Assembly: GCA_021647445.1 (NCBI GenBank)
Contig: JAKIUS010000091.1
Coordinates: 1 to 6,801 of the forward strand
DNA: 6,801 bases
Origin: Geopsychrobacter sp.
GTDB taxonomy: Bacteria; Desulfobacterota; Desulfuromonadia; Desulfuromonadales; Geopsychrobacteraceae
Direction: 5' to 3'
Shown here: positions 1-6,801 of the stretch, piece after piece
Position numbering within the stretch: the first letter of the stretch is position 1
Layout: each line of letters begins with the position of its first letter
Program-made: the position numbers and the translations under genes
The notes under the pieces: generated by a model
Databases searched by the model: none
Told to the model about the DNA's origin: nothing
The model's input: the letters and a program-made list of their open reading frames with translations, nothing else

Positions 1-59
1 CCTGTGTGGCCTGTCATAGCAGGTTCGCCGCAGGGCGTTTTCCTGGACTTGTCAAGTAA
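1..59 (+). CDS. C-terminal tail of a probable c-type cytochrome (5' part outside window)
   Basis: Reading from base 3, the frame encodes CVACHSRFAAGRFPGLVK and stops with TAA at 57-59. The CVACH at bases 3-17 is a canonical CxxCH motif: two cysteines that bind heme c through thioether bonds and a histidine that acts as axial ligand. Such proteins work in the periplasm or at the outer surface in electron transfer, and a CxxCH this close to the C-terminus is common in multiheme cytochromes. Only 18 codons are visible, so the family, heme number and signal peptide cannot be judged. A hairpin lies 11 bases past the stop, which fits a gene end. Frame 1 is also open, from 1 to a TAA at 109-111, but its peptide has no recognisable motif. 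The call rests on one short motif and is tentative. Confidence 0.5.
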   Translation, partial: CVACHSRFAAGRFPGLVK

Positions 60-69
60 AGCGTCAAAA

Positions 70-96
70 AAGGCCAACATTGATCTGTCTGGCCTT
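70..96. terminator. Hairpin after the upstream gene, possible bidirectional terminator
   Basis: AAGGCCA (70-76) pairs with TGGCCTT (90-96). The stem extends by ACA (77-79) with TGT (86-88) across a single bulged C at 89, leaving a six-base loop, TTGATC. On the + strand it begins 11 bases after the putative cytochrome stop, but only the weak tract TTAAATTA follows it. Read on the - strand, the same stem is followed by six T residues (complement of A66-A71), a better intrinsic terminator that would block antisense transcription from the nhaA side. The pairing is seen directly. The terminator role is inferred. Confidence 0.4.
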
Positions 97-106
97 AAAT
101 TAGGGA

Positions 107-119
107 GTTAAAATTTAAC
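107..119. promoter_or_regulatory. Perfect 13-bp palindrome upstream of nhaA, possible operator or promoter element
   Basis: GTTAAA-A-TTTAAC is a perfect inverted repeat with a single central A, ending 62 bases before the nhaA start. It contains TAAAAT (109-114), five of six matches to a sigma-70 -10 box. The best upstream -35 candidate, TTGATC at 80-85, is 23 bases away, too far for a standard promoter. A second -10-like stretch, TATAGAT at 154-160, also lacks a well-spaced -35. The symmetry could serve a dimeric regulator of nhaA, or could be chance in AT-rich sequence. No regulator gene is in view. Confidence 0.25.
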
Positions 120-171
120 CCGCTTGGATCATCTTCGCATCGGCACAGAAAAGTATAGATGCGCAACCTGA

Positions 172-176
172 GAGGA
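172..176 (+). promoter_or_regulatory. Ribosome binding site of nhaA
   Basis: GAGGA lies five bases before the ATG at 182. This good Shine-Dalgarno match fixes the start of the antiporter, whose N-terminus ([17 protein letters not shown]) then aligns in length with known NhaA proteins. Confidence 0.75.
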
Positions 177-181
177 AATTA

Positions 182-1342
182 ATGGATTTGCAACCTCTGC
201 GTGATTTTTTAAAACTTGAATCGGCCAGTGGTCTACTGTTGATCGGAGCCATGGTATTGGCCCTAATTAGCGCCAATACACCCTTGTCTGGCCTGTATGG
301 GTCTTTTCTTGATACTCATGTTGCGGTCCATGTCGGGGCGCTGGTCATTGCCAAGCCATTGCTGTTGTGGATCAACGATGGCTTGATGGCGATCTTTTTT
401 CTGTTGGTTGGACTCGAAGTTAAGCGTGAAGTTTTAGAGGGAGAACTGTCTCGTCTGCCGCAGGTTGCACTTCCAGGAATTGCCGCTTTAGGTGGTATGG
501 TTGTTCCGGCATTGATTTACGTCTGGCTGAATTGGGCTGATCCGGTCGCCTTAAAGGGATGGGCGATCCCGACTGCCACTGATATTGCATTCGCTTTAGG
601 GGTCATGGCACTGCTTGGTGAGCGTGTTCCCCATGCGCTTAAACTGTTCTTGCTGACCCTGGCAATTTTAGACGATCTGGCCGCAATCGTTATTATTGCA
701 TTGTTTTATACCAGCCAACTCTCAATGATCTCCCTGCTTTTAGCCGCGGCAGCCATCGTGGCTCTTGTCTTGATGAATTATTTCGGGGTTACGCGTATTG
801 CAGCCTATATGCTGGTTGGGGTCTTCTTGTGGATTTGTGTGTTGAAATCGGGAATTCATGCCACCCTGGCGGGGGTTGTGCTTGCGTTTGCCATCCCTCT
901 GCGTGCGAAGGATCACCACGGACAATCCCCTTTAAGGCACCTTGAACATAGTCTGCATCCCTGGGTTGCTTTCGCTATTCTGCCGATTTTCGCCTTTGCC
1001 AATGCGGGCATTTCATTTGTAGGAATGACGCTCTCGGCGCTTCTGTCTCCGCTTCCTTTGGGGATTGCTGCCGGTCTCTTTTTGGGCAAGCCGCTCGGGA
1101 TCTTTGGCTTTTCATGGATCGGAGTTAAACTTAAAATTGCCAGCCTGCCGCATGGCATTAGCTGGCGTCAATTTCATGGCATGGCGACCCTCTGCGGCAT
1201 TGGCTTCACCATGAGTCTGTTTGTTTCCTCATTGGCGCTTGAGGATGTCTCTCCCGAGATCATCACTGCCGCAAGGCTGGGAATCTTAACGGGATCAATT
1301 CTTTCAGCCCTGTCCGGGTACTTTCTGCTGCGCAGGCGCTGA
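182..1342 (+). CDS. nhaA: NhaA Na+/H+ antiporter
   Basis: This inner-membrane secondary transporter expels Na+ (or Li+) in exchange for protons, with 2 H+ per Na+ in the E. coli protein, and supports salt and alkaline pH tolerance. At 386 residues it matches E. coli NhaA (388) almost exactly. The sequence is hydrophobic throughout, with about twelve membrane segments. The conserved block [18 protein letters not shown] contains D66, E79 and R82, equivalent to E. coli D65, E78 and R81. ATDIAFALG carries D134 (E. coli D133). AILDDLAAI carries the paired aspartates D164 and D165 (E. coli D163/D164) that bind the ion. H226 in [10 protein letters not shown] corresponds to H225 of the pH response. 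K303 in [10 protein letters not shown] corresponds to K300. No key residue is missing. The gene has its own ribosome binding site and a 122-base gap from the upstream stop, so it probably has its own promoter. A 63-base gap without a clear terminator follows, so read-through into the recombination genes is possible. Confidence 0.97.
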   Translation: MDLQPLRDFLKLESASGLLLIGAMVLALISANTPLSGLYGSFLDTHVAVHVGALVIAKPLLLWINDGLMAIFFLLVGLEVKREVLEGELSRLPQVALPGIAALGGMVVPALIYVWLNWADPVALKGWAIPTATDIAFALGVMALLGERVPHALKLFLLTLAILDDLAAIVIIALFYTSQLSMISLLLAAAAIVALVLMNYFGVTRIAAYMLVGVFLWICVLKSGIHATLAGVVLAFAIPLRAKDHHGQSPLRHLEHSLHPWVAFAILPIFAFANAGISFVGMTLSALLSPLPLGIAAGLFLGKPLGIFGFSWIGVKLKIASLPHGISWRQFHGMATLCGIGFTMSLFVSSLALEDVSPEIITAARLGILTGSILSALSGYFLLRRR

Positions 1343-1392
1343 TACTCTGGTTATGTTGCTTAATACTTCGAGAGAGCATTTCAGTCTTTTGT

Positions 1393-1398
1393 GAGGGG
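1393..1398 (+). promoter_or_regulatory. Ribosome binding site deciding the GTG start at 1406
   Basis: GAGGGG lies seven bases before GTG at 1406. The earlier in-frame GTG at 1391 overlaps this site. The nearest purine-rich stretch before 1391, GAGAGAG around 1370-1376, is about fifteen bases away, too distant for normal initiation. The later GTG, giving a protein that begins MSLFLEKIISEARQGALIL, is therefore preferred. Confidence 0.65.
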
Positions 1399-1405
1399 CT
1401 CACCT

Positions 1406-4060
1406 GTGTCACTTTTTCTTGAGAAAATCATCAGTGAGGCGCGCCAAGGCGCATTGATCCTGACTTCGAATAAGCGCTTGTCACGTCATCTGCAAGCGAC
1501 CTTTGATAAAACTATGCTCACTTTGGGTGAGACTGTTTGGAAAACGCCGCAGATTTTCAGTTTAGAGGGCTGGCTGGGGCGGATGTTTTCTGAGCTTGAT
1601 CTCGATTGGCAGCTGCTCGAAGGCCACGCCCAGAAGCGGTTGTGGGAGCAGGTTATCGAAGAGGATTCGACCGGGGGTGATAAAGAGTTGTTGCAGCTTG
1701 GGGCGACGGCTGAAAAGGCCAGGCAGGCAGCGCAACTGCTGGGGGAATACCAGGTTGATCTTAAATCTGTGCCCTTGACCGAGGATCAGCAGGCCTTTGC
1801 CCGTTGGTGGCGACACTATGGCCAACTCTGCCGTGATCAGGGTTGGCGAGATCGCGGGTCATTGGTCGAGGCGGTGTTGGATGCCTTGAAGAACCGTCGC
1901 CTCGACGCTCCGCAACGTCTGGTTTTAACCGGATTTGATCAGGTGACACCACTTCTGGTCAGACTCGGGCAGCAGGTTGAGGATGCTGGTGGCAGGGTGA
2001 ACCTGATCCAGGCGGACAGTTCAACTCAGAGCCAGGCCGGGCTTTTTATGGCCAAAGATCCGCAGCATGAAATCCTTCAGGCGGCTTGCTGGACGCGCGC
2101 ATTACTCATGCAGGGGGCAGAATCGATCGGGATTGTGGTGACCGATCTGCGCGCGCGGCGGAGTTCGATCGAGCGCATCTTCAGAGATCAGATCGACCCG
2201 CAGGCGATTTTACATCTCAGTGAAGAGGAGACTGCGTTTAGCCTGTCCTTAGGCGCGCCGTTGATCGAGCAGGGTCCGATTCATGCGGCACTCGAAATTC
2301 TTGCGGTAAGCCATCGTCTTCCGCTTGATCAGCTCAGTTTTTTGTTGCGCACCCCATATCTTAAGGCGAGTCAGACCGAAGCGGATGCGCGTGCCGGTTT
2401 TGATAGTCGGCTCCGTTCATTTCGTCAGCAAAGTTTCAGCCTGACGAATCTCGTTGATATGATCCAAAAGGGAAGCCTGGTTCCTGAGTTTGGTCGGCTG
2501 CTCAAGGTATTGATCGCCCAGCAGAAACAGCGCAAACGGCGTATGCCGGGCGAATGGGCGGCACAGTTTGATGCGACCCTGGTGCAGGTTGGTTGGCCGG
2601 GTGAACGGAGCCTGGCGAGCAGTGAATATCAGATGCTGAGCGCCTGGCGTGATAAATTATTGCCTGCTTTGGCCTCCCTTGATGCGGTTTCAAAACCGCT
2701 GGAACCTTCCCAGGCCTTGAGTTTGTTGCGTCGTCTGGCCGCTGAAATTGAATTTCAAATCGAAGCTCCGACCGGTCCAGTGCAAGTGGTCGGTCTGCTG
2801 GAATCTGCCGGGCTTGAGTTTGATCATCTGTGGGTGATGGGTATGAGCGAGGAGATCTTGCCCTCACCCGCTCGGCCAAATCCATTTTTGCCGCTCGGTC
2901 TGCAGGTCGAGCTTCAGATGCCGCACGCCAGCGCCGAGCGCGAGCTCGATTTTGCGCGGCAGGTGGTGGCGCGGCTTAAGGTCGCGAGCCCCGCGAGTGT
3001 TTTCAGCTATGCGCGGCGCGCTGGTGATTGTGAGCTGCGGCCCAGTCCGCTGATTGATGATCTGCCGCCAATTGAACCTGTATTTGCGGCACTGGCAGAT
3101 TTGCGTAGTCAGATGCTGGCTCAACCGCCTGTTCTTGATGAACTCAGCGATACTCAAGGGCCGGTTCTGGACAGCAAATGTGGCAGAGGCGGTACCAGTC
3201 TTCTCAAGGATCAAGCCCTCTGCCCATTTCGCGCCTTTGCCCGGCATCGTTTACAGGCCTATGGTTTCGACGAAGCCCAACCGGGGTTGGATGCCATGAC
3301 GCGCGGTAACCTGTTGCACCAGACCCTTGAATTTTTCTGGACCGAGGTCAAGGATCAACAGACCTTGAACGGATTGACTGACTCTGACCGTTGGGAACAG
3401 GTCGAACGGGCGGTGGCACGCTCTCTTGAACAGAACTTCAAAGATCGCCCGGCGCCGCAAGCAGGACTGCTTGAGATCGAGCAGACCCGGCTGCAAAGGT
3501 TGGTTGAGGAGTGGTTGATCCAGATAGAACAGGAACGTTCCTCCTTTGCAGTCATCAGGCTGGAGGATGAGCGGGTTGAACAGATCGGGGCCCTGCAGAT
3601 TCGCACCATTATCGACCGCATCGATCGACTTGCCGATGGAAGTCTGGTGATTCTCGATTACAAAACTGGCGCAGTTGAGGCCGAACTGTTGGTCGGAGAA
3701 CGTCTGCTTGAACCCCAGTTGCCGATCTATGCGATTAGCAACTGCGAGGCCGAAGCCGATGGTGTTGCCTTTGCCCAGGTCCGTTCCGGAAACTGCAAAC
3801 TGATCGGCGTGGCGCGTGAGAGTGGACTGCTGCCGAAGGTGGCTGGTGTTGCACAGCATAGAAAAGCCCAGGCGCTTGATTTGTCGAACTGGGATGAGTT
3901 GCTGCAGCATTGGCGCAAGCAGTTGGAGACGGTCGCCGCTGATTTTGTCGCCGGGGTAGCGCTTGTTGATCCGGTCGATTACAAACATGCCTGTCAATAC
4001 TGTGATTTAAGTGGCTTGTGTCGGATTGCCGAAGCCGAAATTTGTGGAGTAGAAGCATGA
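1406..4060 (+). CDS. AddB-like helicase-nuclease subunit with PD-(D/E)XK nuclease and iron-sulfur cysteines
   Basis: Likely the nuclease/scaffold subunit of an AddAB-type complex that resects double-strand DNA ends in the cytoplasm. It has 884 residues from GTG 1406. The N-terminus (ALILTSNKRLSRHLQ) sits where active helicases have a Walker A, but no GxGKT/S is present, so this half is probably a degenerate SF1 fold. VQVVGLLESAGLEFDHLWVM (459-478) resembles a relic motif V, followed by GMSEEILP. The C-terminal RecB-type nuclease looks complete: H638 in GNLLHQTLEFFW, D737 in RTIIDRIDR, D751 and K753 in VILDYKTG, then Q771 and Y775 in EPQLPIYA. C606 (ALCPFRAFA) before the nuclease and C863-x2-C866-x5-C872 after it match the AddB 4Fe-4S staple. 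Length and features fit the AddB-related 'probable DNA repair protein' family (TIGR03623, recalled, not searched). Its stop overlaps the start of the helicase gene by ATGA. An upstream GTG at 1391 would add five residues. Confidence 0.88.
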   Translation: MSLFLEKIISEARQGALILTSNKRLSRHLQATFDKTMLTLGETVWKTPQIFSLEGWLGRMFSELDLDWQLLEGHAQKRLWEQVIEEDSTGGDKELLQLGATAEKARQAAQLLGEYQVDLKSVPLTEDQQAFARWWRHYGQLCRDQGWRDRGSLVEAVLDALKNRRLDAPQRLVLTGFDQVTPLLVRLGQQVEDAGGRVNLIQADSSTQSQAGLFMAKDPQHEILQAACWTRALLMQGAESIGIVVTDLRARRSSIERIFRDQIDPQAILHLSEEETAFSLSLGAPLIEQGPIHAALEILAVSHRLPLDQLSFLLRTPYLKASQTEADARAGFDSRLRSFRQQSFSLTNLVDMIQKGSLVPEFGRLLKVLIAQQKQRKRRMPGEWAAQFDATLVQVGWPGERSLASSEYQMLSAWRDKLLPALASLDAVSKPLEPSQALSLLRRLAAEIEFQIEAPTGPVQVVGLLESAGLEFDHLWVMGMSEEILPSPARPNPFLPLGLQVELQMPHASAERELDFARQVVARLKVASPASVFSYARRAGDCELRPSPLIDDLPPIEPVFAALADLRSQMLAQPPVLDELSDTQGPVLDSKCGRGGTSLLKDQALCPFRAFARHRLQAYGFDEAQPGLDAMTRGNLLHQTLEFFWTEVKDQQTLNGLTDSDRWEQVERAVARSLEQNFKDRPAPQAGLLEIEQTRLQRLVEEWLIQIEQERSSFAVIRLEDERVEQIGALQIRTIIDRIDRLADGSLVILDYKTGAVEAELLVGERLLEPQLPIYAISNCEAEADGVAFAQVRSGNCKLIGVARESGLLPKVAGVAQHRKAQALDLSNWDELLQHWRKQLETVAADFVAGVALVDPVDYKHACQYCDLSGLCRIAEAEICGVEA
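4046..4049 (+). promoter_or_regulatory. Ribosome binding site of the AddA-like gene, inside the preceding gene
   Basis: GGAG ends seven bases before ATG 4057. Together with the ATGA overlap (ATG 4057-4059, TGA 4058-4060), it indicates that ribosomes finishing the AddB-like gene can restart on the helicase gene, keeping the two subunits in balanced amounts. Confidence 0.65.
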
Positions 4061-6801
4061 GTCAGGGCATCGTCGATCAGGTCCAGCGGCGTGCCGCTAT
4101 CGATCCGCAGCGTTCCTTTATCGTTCAGGCTCCGGCCGGGTCGGGTAAGACCGAACTGCTGATTCAACGCTATCTCGCCCTGTTGGGACGGGTCGAAAAA
4201 CCGCAGCAGATTCTGGCCATCACCTTCACGCGCAAGGCCGCAAGTGAAATGCGCAGCCGCTTAATCGAAGCCTTGACCGCAGCGCAGCAGCCCTGTCCGG
4301 CAGAGGCGCACAGGGCACAGACCTGGCGTCTGGCTCGTCAGGCGCTGCAACGGGATCGCGATTGTGGCTGGAATCTGTTACACAACCCGGCGTTGCTGGC
4401 GATTCAGACTATCGACAGTTTTAATAGCGCGCTGGTGCGCAAGATGCCCTGGCTCTCGCGCTTCGGTGGCTTGCCCGAGTTAGCTGATGATCCCGATCAA
4501 CTCTATCTGCAGGCGACCGAACGTCTTCTGCAACGCTTGGCTACGGATCGGCCCGGTGCTGAGGCGATTCGGCGCTTGCTCGCCCATCAGGACAACAGTG
4601 TGCAGCGCTTGCAAAAGATGCTGGTGATGATGTTACGCAAGCGTGATCAGTGGTTGCGTCATCTCTATACGATTCGTGAAACAGATCCTTGCGCCCTGTT
4701 GGAAAGGTCATTGGGGCAGGTGGTTGAGCAGCAGCTGACCGAACTGGTCGAAGAAATCCCTCAGCATCTCGTTGAAGAGATGCTTGCCTGCGGTCGGATT
4801 GCTGCGGCCAATCTGGCGCATGGCAAGGAACGTCCATTACTCTATTTGACCGATCTCGAATGGCTCCCCTGTGCCGAGGTTGATCATCTTCCGCTCTGGC
4901 AGGGGTTGGCTGATCTGCTGCTTGCGGCCAGTGGGAACCTGCGTAAACCGGCTGGAATCAATGTCAAAATCGGTTTTCCGGCAGCGGAGAAAGCCGCGCG
5001 TCAGCGGATGCAGCAGTTGGTTGAACAGTTAACTGCCTGTCCCGTATTTATCGAGAAATTGAACGAGACCCGCAACCTGCCTGGCGTGATATATTCGCAG
5101 GAACAGCGCGATATTCTCTCAGGTCTGATTGAGCTCTTGCCAATACTGGTTGGCGAACTCTGGCTGGTTTTTCGGAGTGCAGGGCAGGCTGATTATGCTG
5201 AAATTGCCCTGATGGCCAAGGCGGCCCTCGGTTCAGTCGATGATCCGACCGATCTGTTACTGAAACTCGACAGTCGTCTCGAACATATTCTGGTTGATGA
5301 ATTTCAGGACACCTCTTGGTTGCAGTATGGTCTGCTCGAATTACTGACTGCGGGTTGGCAGAGTGGCGATGGGCGCAGTCTCTTTTTGGTTGGCGATCCG
5401 ATGCAGTCGATCTACCGTTTCCGTGAAGCGGAGGTTGGTCTTTTCTTACGTTCCTTTGAGGGGCAATTCGGAGCGGAGGGGCCAACCCTTGAGCCCCTGC
5501 GACTCTGTTGTAATTTTCGTGCGCAAGCGGGGCTGGTCGATTGGGTCAATCAGACCTTTGCTGAAATCTTTCCAGATCAGGTTGATGTCGCTGCTGGGGC
5601 CGTCCCCCTGGCGACGGCAACTGCGGTACATCTCTCGCTTGAGCCACCAGCCGTTCGATTGAACGCCTTCAATGGACGTGATGATCGGGCCGAAGGGGAG
5701 CAGGTTGTCCGGTTGGTCTCCCAGATTTTAGCGGAAAAAACCGAGCATTCTATCGCAATTCTGGTGCGTGGGCGCAGCCATCTACCGGCGATTCTGCAGC
5801 AGTTGCATGAGCAGGGCGTGCGCTACCAGGCACAGGATATCGAGTACTTAGGAACCAAACCAGTGGCGCTCGATCTGCTCGCCTTAACCCGTGCTCTGGT
5901 TCATCGTGCCGATCGGCTGGCCTGGTTGAGTCTGTTGCGTGCGCCCTGGTGCGGATTGACCCTTGACGATCTGCATGTTTTAAGTGAGGCGGCTAAAAAC
6001 ACGACTCTGCCCGGTCTGTTGCAGGATAAAACCCGTTTATCCGCTCTTTCGTCTGACGGACAGCGCCGCATTGCGCGCATCTGGCCGTTGCTTGACCAGG
6101 GATTGAAGCGGCGCGGCCGTTTTAATCTGCGTCAACTTGTCGAATCCTGCTGGCTGGCCCTCGGTGGCCCCGCCTGCTATGGCAAGGACGGGGTTGAGGA
6201 TGCCGCGTTGGTGCTTGATCTGCTCGAATCCCTGCAGCAAGGGGGGGAGATGCCGGATCATGATGCCCTCGAAGCCGGGTTGGCCAAGTTGTTTGCGGTC
6301 CCCGATATCGAAGCCGATGGTCGCTTGCAGGTGATGACGATCCATAAGGCAAAGGGGCTCGAATTTGATCATGTCATCCTGCCCGGACTTGGCCGCATGC
6401 CCGCCGGGAATGACAGCCCCCTGCTGCGCTGGCTGGAGCATCCACAGGCCGGGCTTCTGTTGGCACCGATTGCGGCGCAAGATGGCGGTGATCAGGATCC
6501 GATCTATCAATTTATCGGTCGGCTTGAACGTGAGAAACAGGATCTTGAAGCCGCGCGCCTGCTTTATGTTGCCGTAACGCGCGCCAAGCAGCACCTGTAT
6601 CTGTTTGCCCATGCCAAGGAGAACAGCAAGGGAGAGCTGAACCCTGCAGCGGGATCGTTGCTGGCTAAACTCTGGCCACGACTCGAAGGTAATTTTTGTC
6701 AGTCTGCGGTCGCGGCGGTTGAGGTAGAGCAGGGGCGGACTTCACTGAAATTGCGTCGTTTGCCCCTTGTGTGGGCTCTGCCTCAAGAGGACATCTCCTC
6801 A
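4057..6801 (+). CDS. AddA-like UvrD/RecB-family ATP-dependent DNA helicase (3' end outside window)
   Basis: SF1A helicase motor, likely the partner of the AddB-like protein just upstream, translocating 3' to 5' on single-stranded DNA using ATP. The frame is open for 915 codons to the window edge, with no internal stop. Helicase motifs appear in order: Walker A APAGSGKT (25-32, with K31 and T32), motif Ia ITFTRKAASEMR (55-66), IQTIDSF (116-122), Walker B ILVDEFQDT (411-419, with D414 and E415), motif III VGDPMQSIYRFR (445-456), motif IV LCCNFR (483-488), motif V VMTIHKAKGLEFDHVI (759-774) and motif VI ARLLYVAVTRAKQHLYL (833-849). About 290 residues between IQTIDSF and Walker B form the large 1B region. 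TIDSF and the RecB/AddA-style VMTIHKAKGLEF separate it from plain UvrD/Rep/PcrA. AddA proteins usually carry a C-terminal nuclease domain beyond motif VI. Only about 66 residues past motif VI are visible and none shows nuclease motifs, so its presence is undecided. The motor itself appears fully active. Confidence 0.92.
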   Translation, partial: MSQGIVDQVQRRAAIDPQRSFIVQAPAGSGKTELLIQRYLALLGRVEKPQQILAITFTRKAASEMRSRLIEALTAAQQPCPAEAHRAQTWRLARQALQRDRDCGWNLLHNPALLAIQTIDSFNSALVRKMPWLSRFGGLPELADDPDQLYLQATERLLQRLATDRPGAEAIRRLLAHQDNSVQRLQKMLVMMLRKRDQWLRHLYTIRETDPCALLERSLGQVVEQQLTELVEEIPQHLVEEMLACGRIAAANLAHGKERPLLYLTDLEWLPCAEVDHLPLWQGLADLLLAASGNLRKPAGINVKIGFPAAEKAARQRMQQLVEQLTACPVFIEKLNETRNLPGVIYSQEQRDILSGLIELLPILVGELWLVFRSAGQADYAEIALMAKAALGSVDDPTDLLLKLDSRLEHILVDEFQDTSWLQYGLLELLTAGWQSGDGRSLFLVGDPMQSIYRFREAEVGLFLRSFEGQFGAEGPTLEPLRLCCNFRAQAGLVDWVNQTFAEIFPDQVDVAAGAVPLATATAVHLSLEPPAVRLNAFNGRDDRAEGEQVVRLVSQILAEKTEHSIAILVRGRSHLPAILQQLHEQGVRYQAQDIEYLGTKPVALDLLALTRALVHRADRLAWLSLLRAPWCGLTLDDLHVLSEAAKNTTLPGLLQDKTRLSALSSDGQRRIARIWPLLDQGLKRRGRFNLRQLVESCWLALGGPACYGKDGVEDAALVLDLLESLQQGGEMPDHDALEAGLAKLFAVPDIEADGRLQVMTIHKAKGLEFDHVILPGLGRMPAGNDSPLLRWLEHPQAGLLLAPIAAQDGGDQDPIYQFIGRLEREKQDLEAARLLYVAVTRAKQHLYLFAHAKENSKGELNPAAGSLLAKLWPRLEGNFCQSAVAAVEVEQGRTSLKLRRLPLVWALPQEDISS

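Noticed and set aside
20..45. GC-rich hairpin CGCC-GCAG-GGCG followed by TTTT, with flanking CAGG/CCTG pairing, resembling a terminator
   Set aside because: The four-base core stem is short, and it lies inside the putative cytochrome coding sequence before its stop codon, so it is probably incidental.
1..111. Open frame 1 from base 1 to TAA 109-111, 36 codons
   Set aside because: An open run of this length is not rare by chance. Its peptide has no recognisable motif, and it overlaps the CxxCH-bearing frame and the hairpin. It remains a weak alternative for the upstream gene end.
60..181. A cation-sensing riboswitch (nhaA-I or nhaA-II type) ahead of nhaA
   Set aside because: Such RNAs occur upstream of some nhaA genes, but the leader is short and I could not match a conserved core or pseudoknot by eye. 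It is left as a search to run, not a feature.
1343..1405. A promoter or terminator between nhaA and the AddB-like gene
   Set aside because: No stable stem with a T tract is present, and no -35/-10 pair with proper spacing could be found. Only the ribosome binding site at 1393-1398 is supported.
3251..3997. A 248-codon open frame on the - strand
   Set aside because: It lies wholly opposite the nuclease domain of the AddB-like gene, whose motifs and frame are unambiguous. Its peptide shows no family motif. It is a shadow of the + strand gene's codon use.
6037..6612. A 191-codon open frame on the - strand
   Set aside because: It is opposite helicase motifs V and VI of the AddA-like gene and has no recognisable domain, so it is a shadow frame.

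Overview
This window comes from a Gram-negative bacterium with a base composition a little above 50% GC by eye. The gene content suggests a proteobacterium in the broad sense. A member of the Desulfuromonadota (Geobacter/Desulfuromonas-like) is one reasonable guess, because the left edge appears to be the tail of a c-type cytochrome. A gamma- or betaproteobacterium is not excluded. All supported genes lie on the + strand, and coding sequence covers nearly all of the window.

Layout: (i) 1-59, the last 18 codons and stop of a gene whose remaining peptide carries a CxxCH heme-attachment motif. (ii) 60-181, a short intergenic region with an imperfect hairpin that probably acts as a terminator, a perfect 13-bp AT-rich palindrome, and the nhaA ribosome binding site. 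(iii) 182-1342, nhaA, an intact Na+/H+ antiporter of 386 residues with all the classical ion-binding residues. (iv) 1343-1405, a 63-bp gap with no clear terminator. (v) 1406-4060, an AddB-like protein of 884 residues with a degenerate helicase-fold N-terminal part and an intact C-terminal PD-(D/E)XK nuclease framed by four cysteines of the AddB iron-sulfur type. (vi) 4057-6801, an AddA-like UvrD/RecB-family (SF1A) helicase that starts in a 4-bp ATGA overlap with the preceding gene and runs off the right edge after 915 codons.

The last two genes are translationally coupled. They look like a two-subunit helicase-nuclease of the AddAB/RecBCD type that processes double-strand DNA ends for homologous recombination and degrades linear (including phage) DNA. 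The first of them resembles the roughly 900-residue AddB-related family named only 'probable DNA repair protein' (TIGR03623, from memory, not searched). It is therefore a known but little-studied variant rather than a wholly new system. The AddA-like C-terminus, where a second nuclease domain would sit, is outside the window. nhaA and the cytochrome tail show no functional link to the recombination pair.
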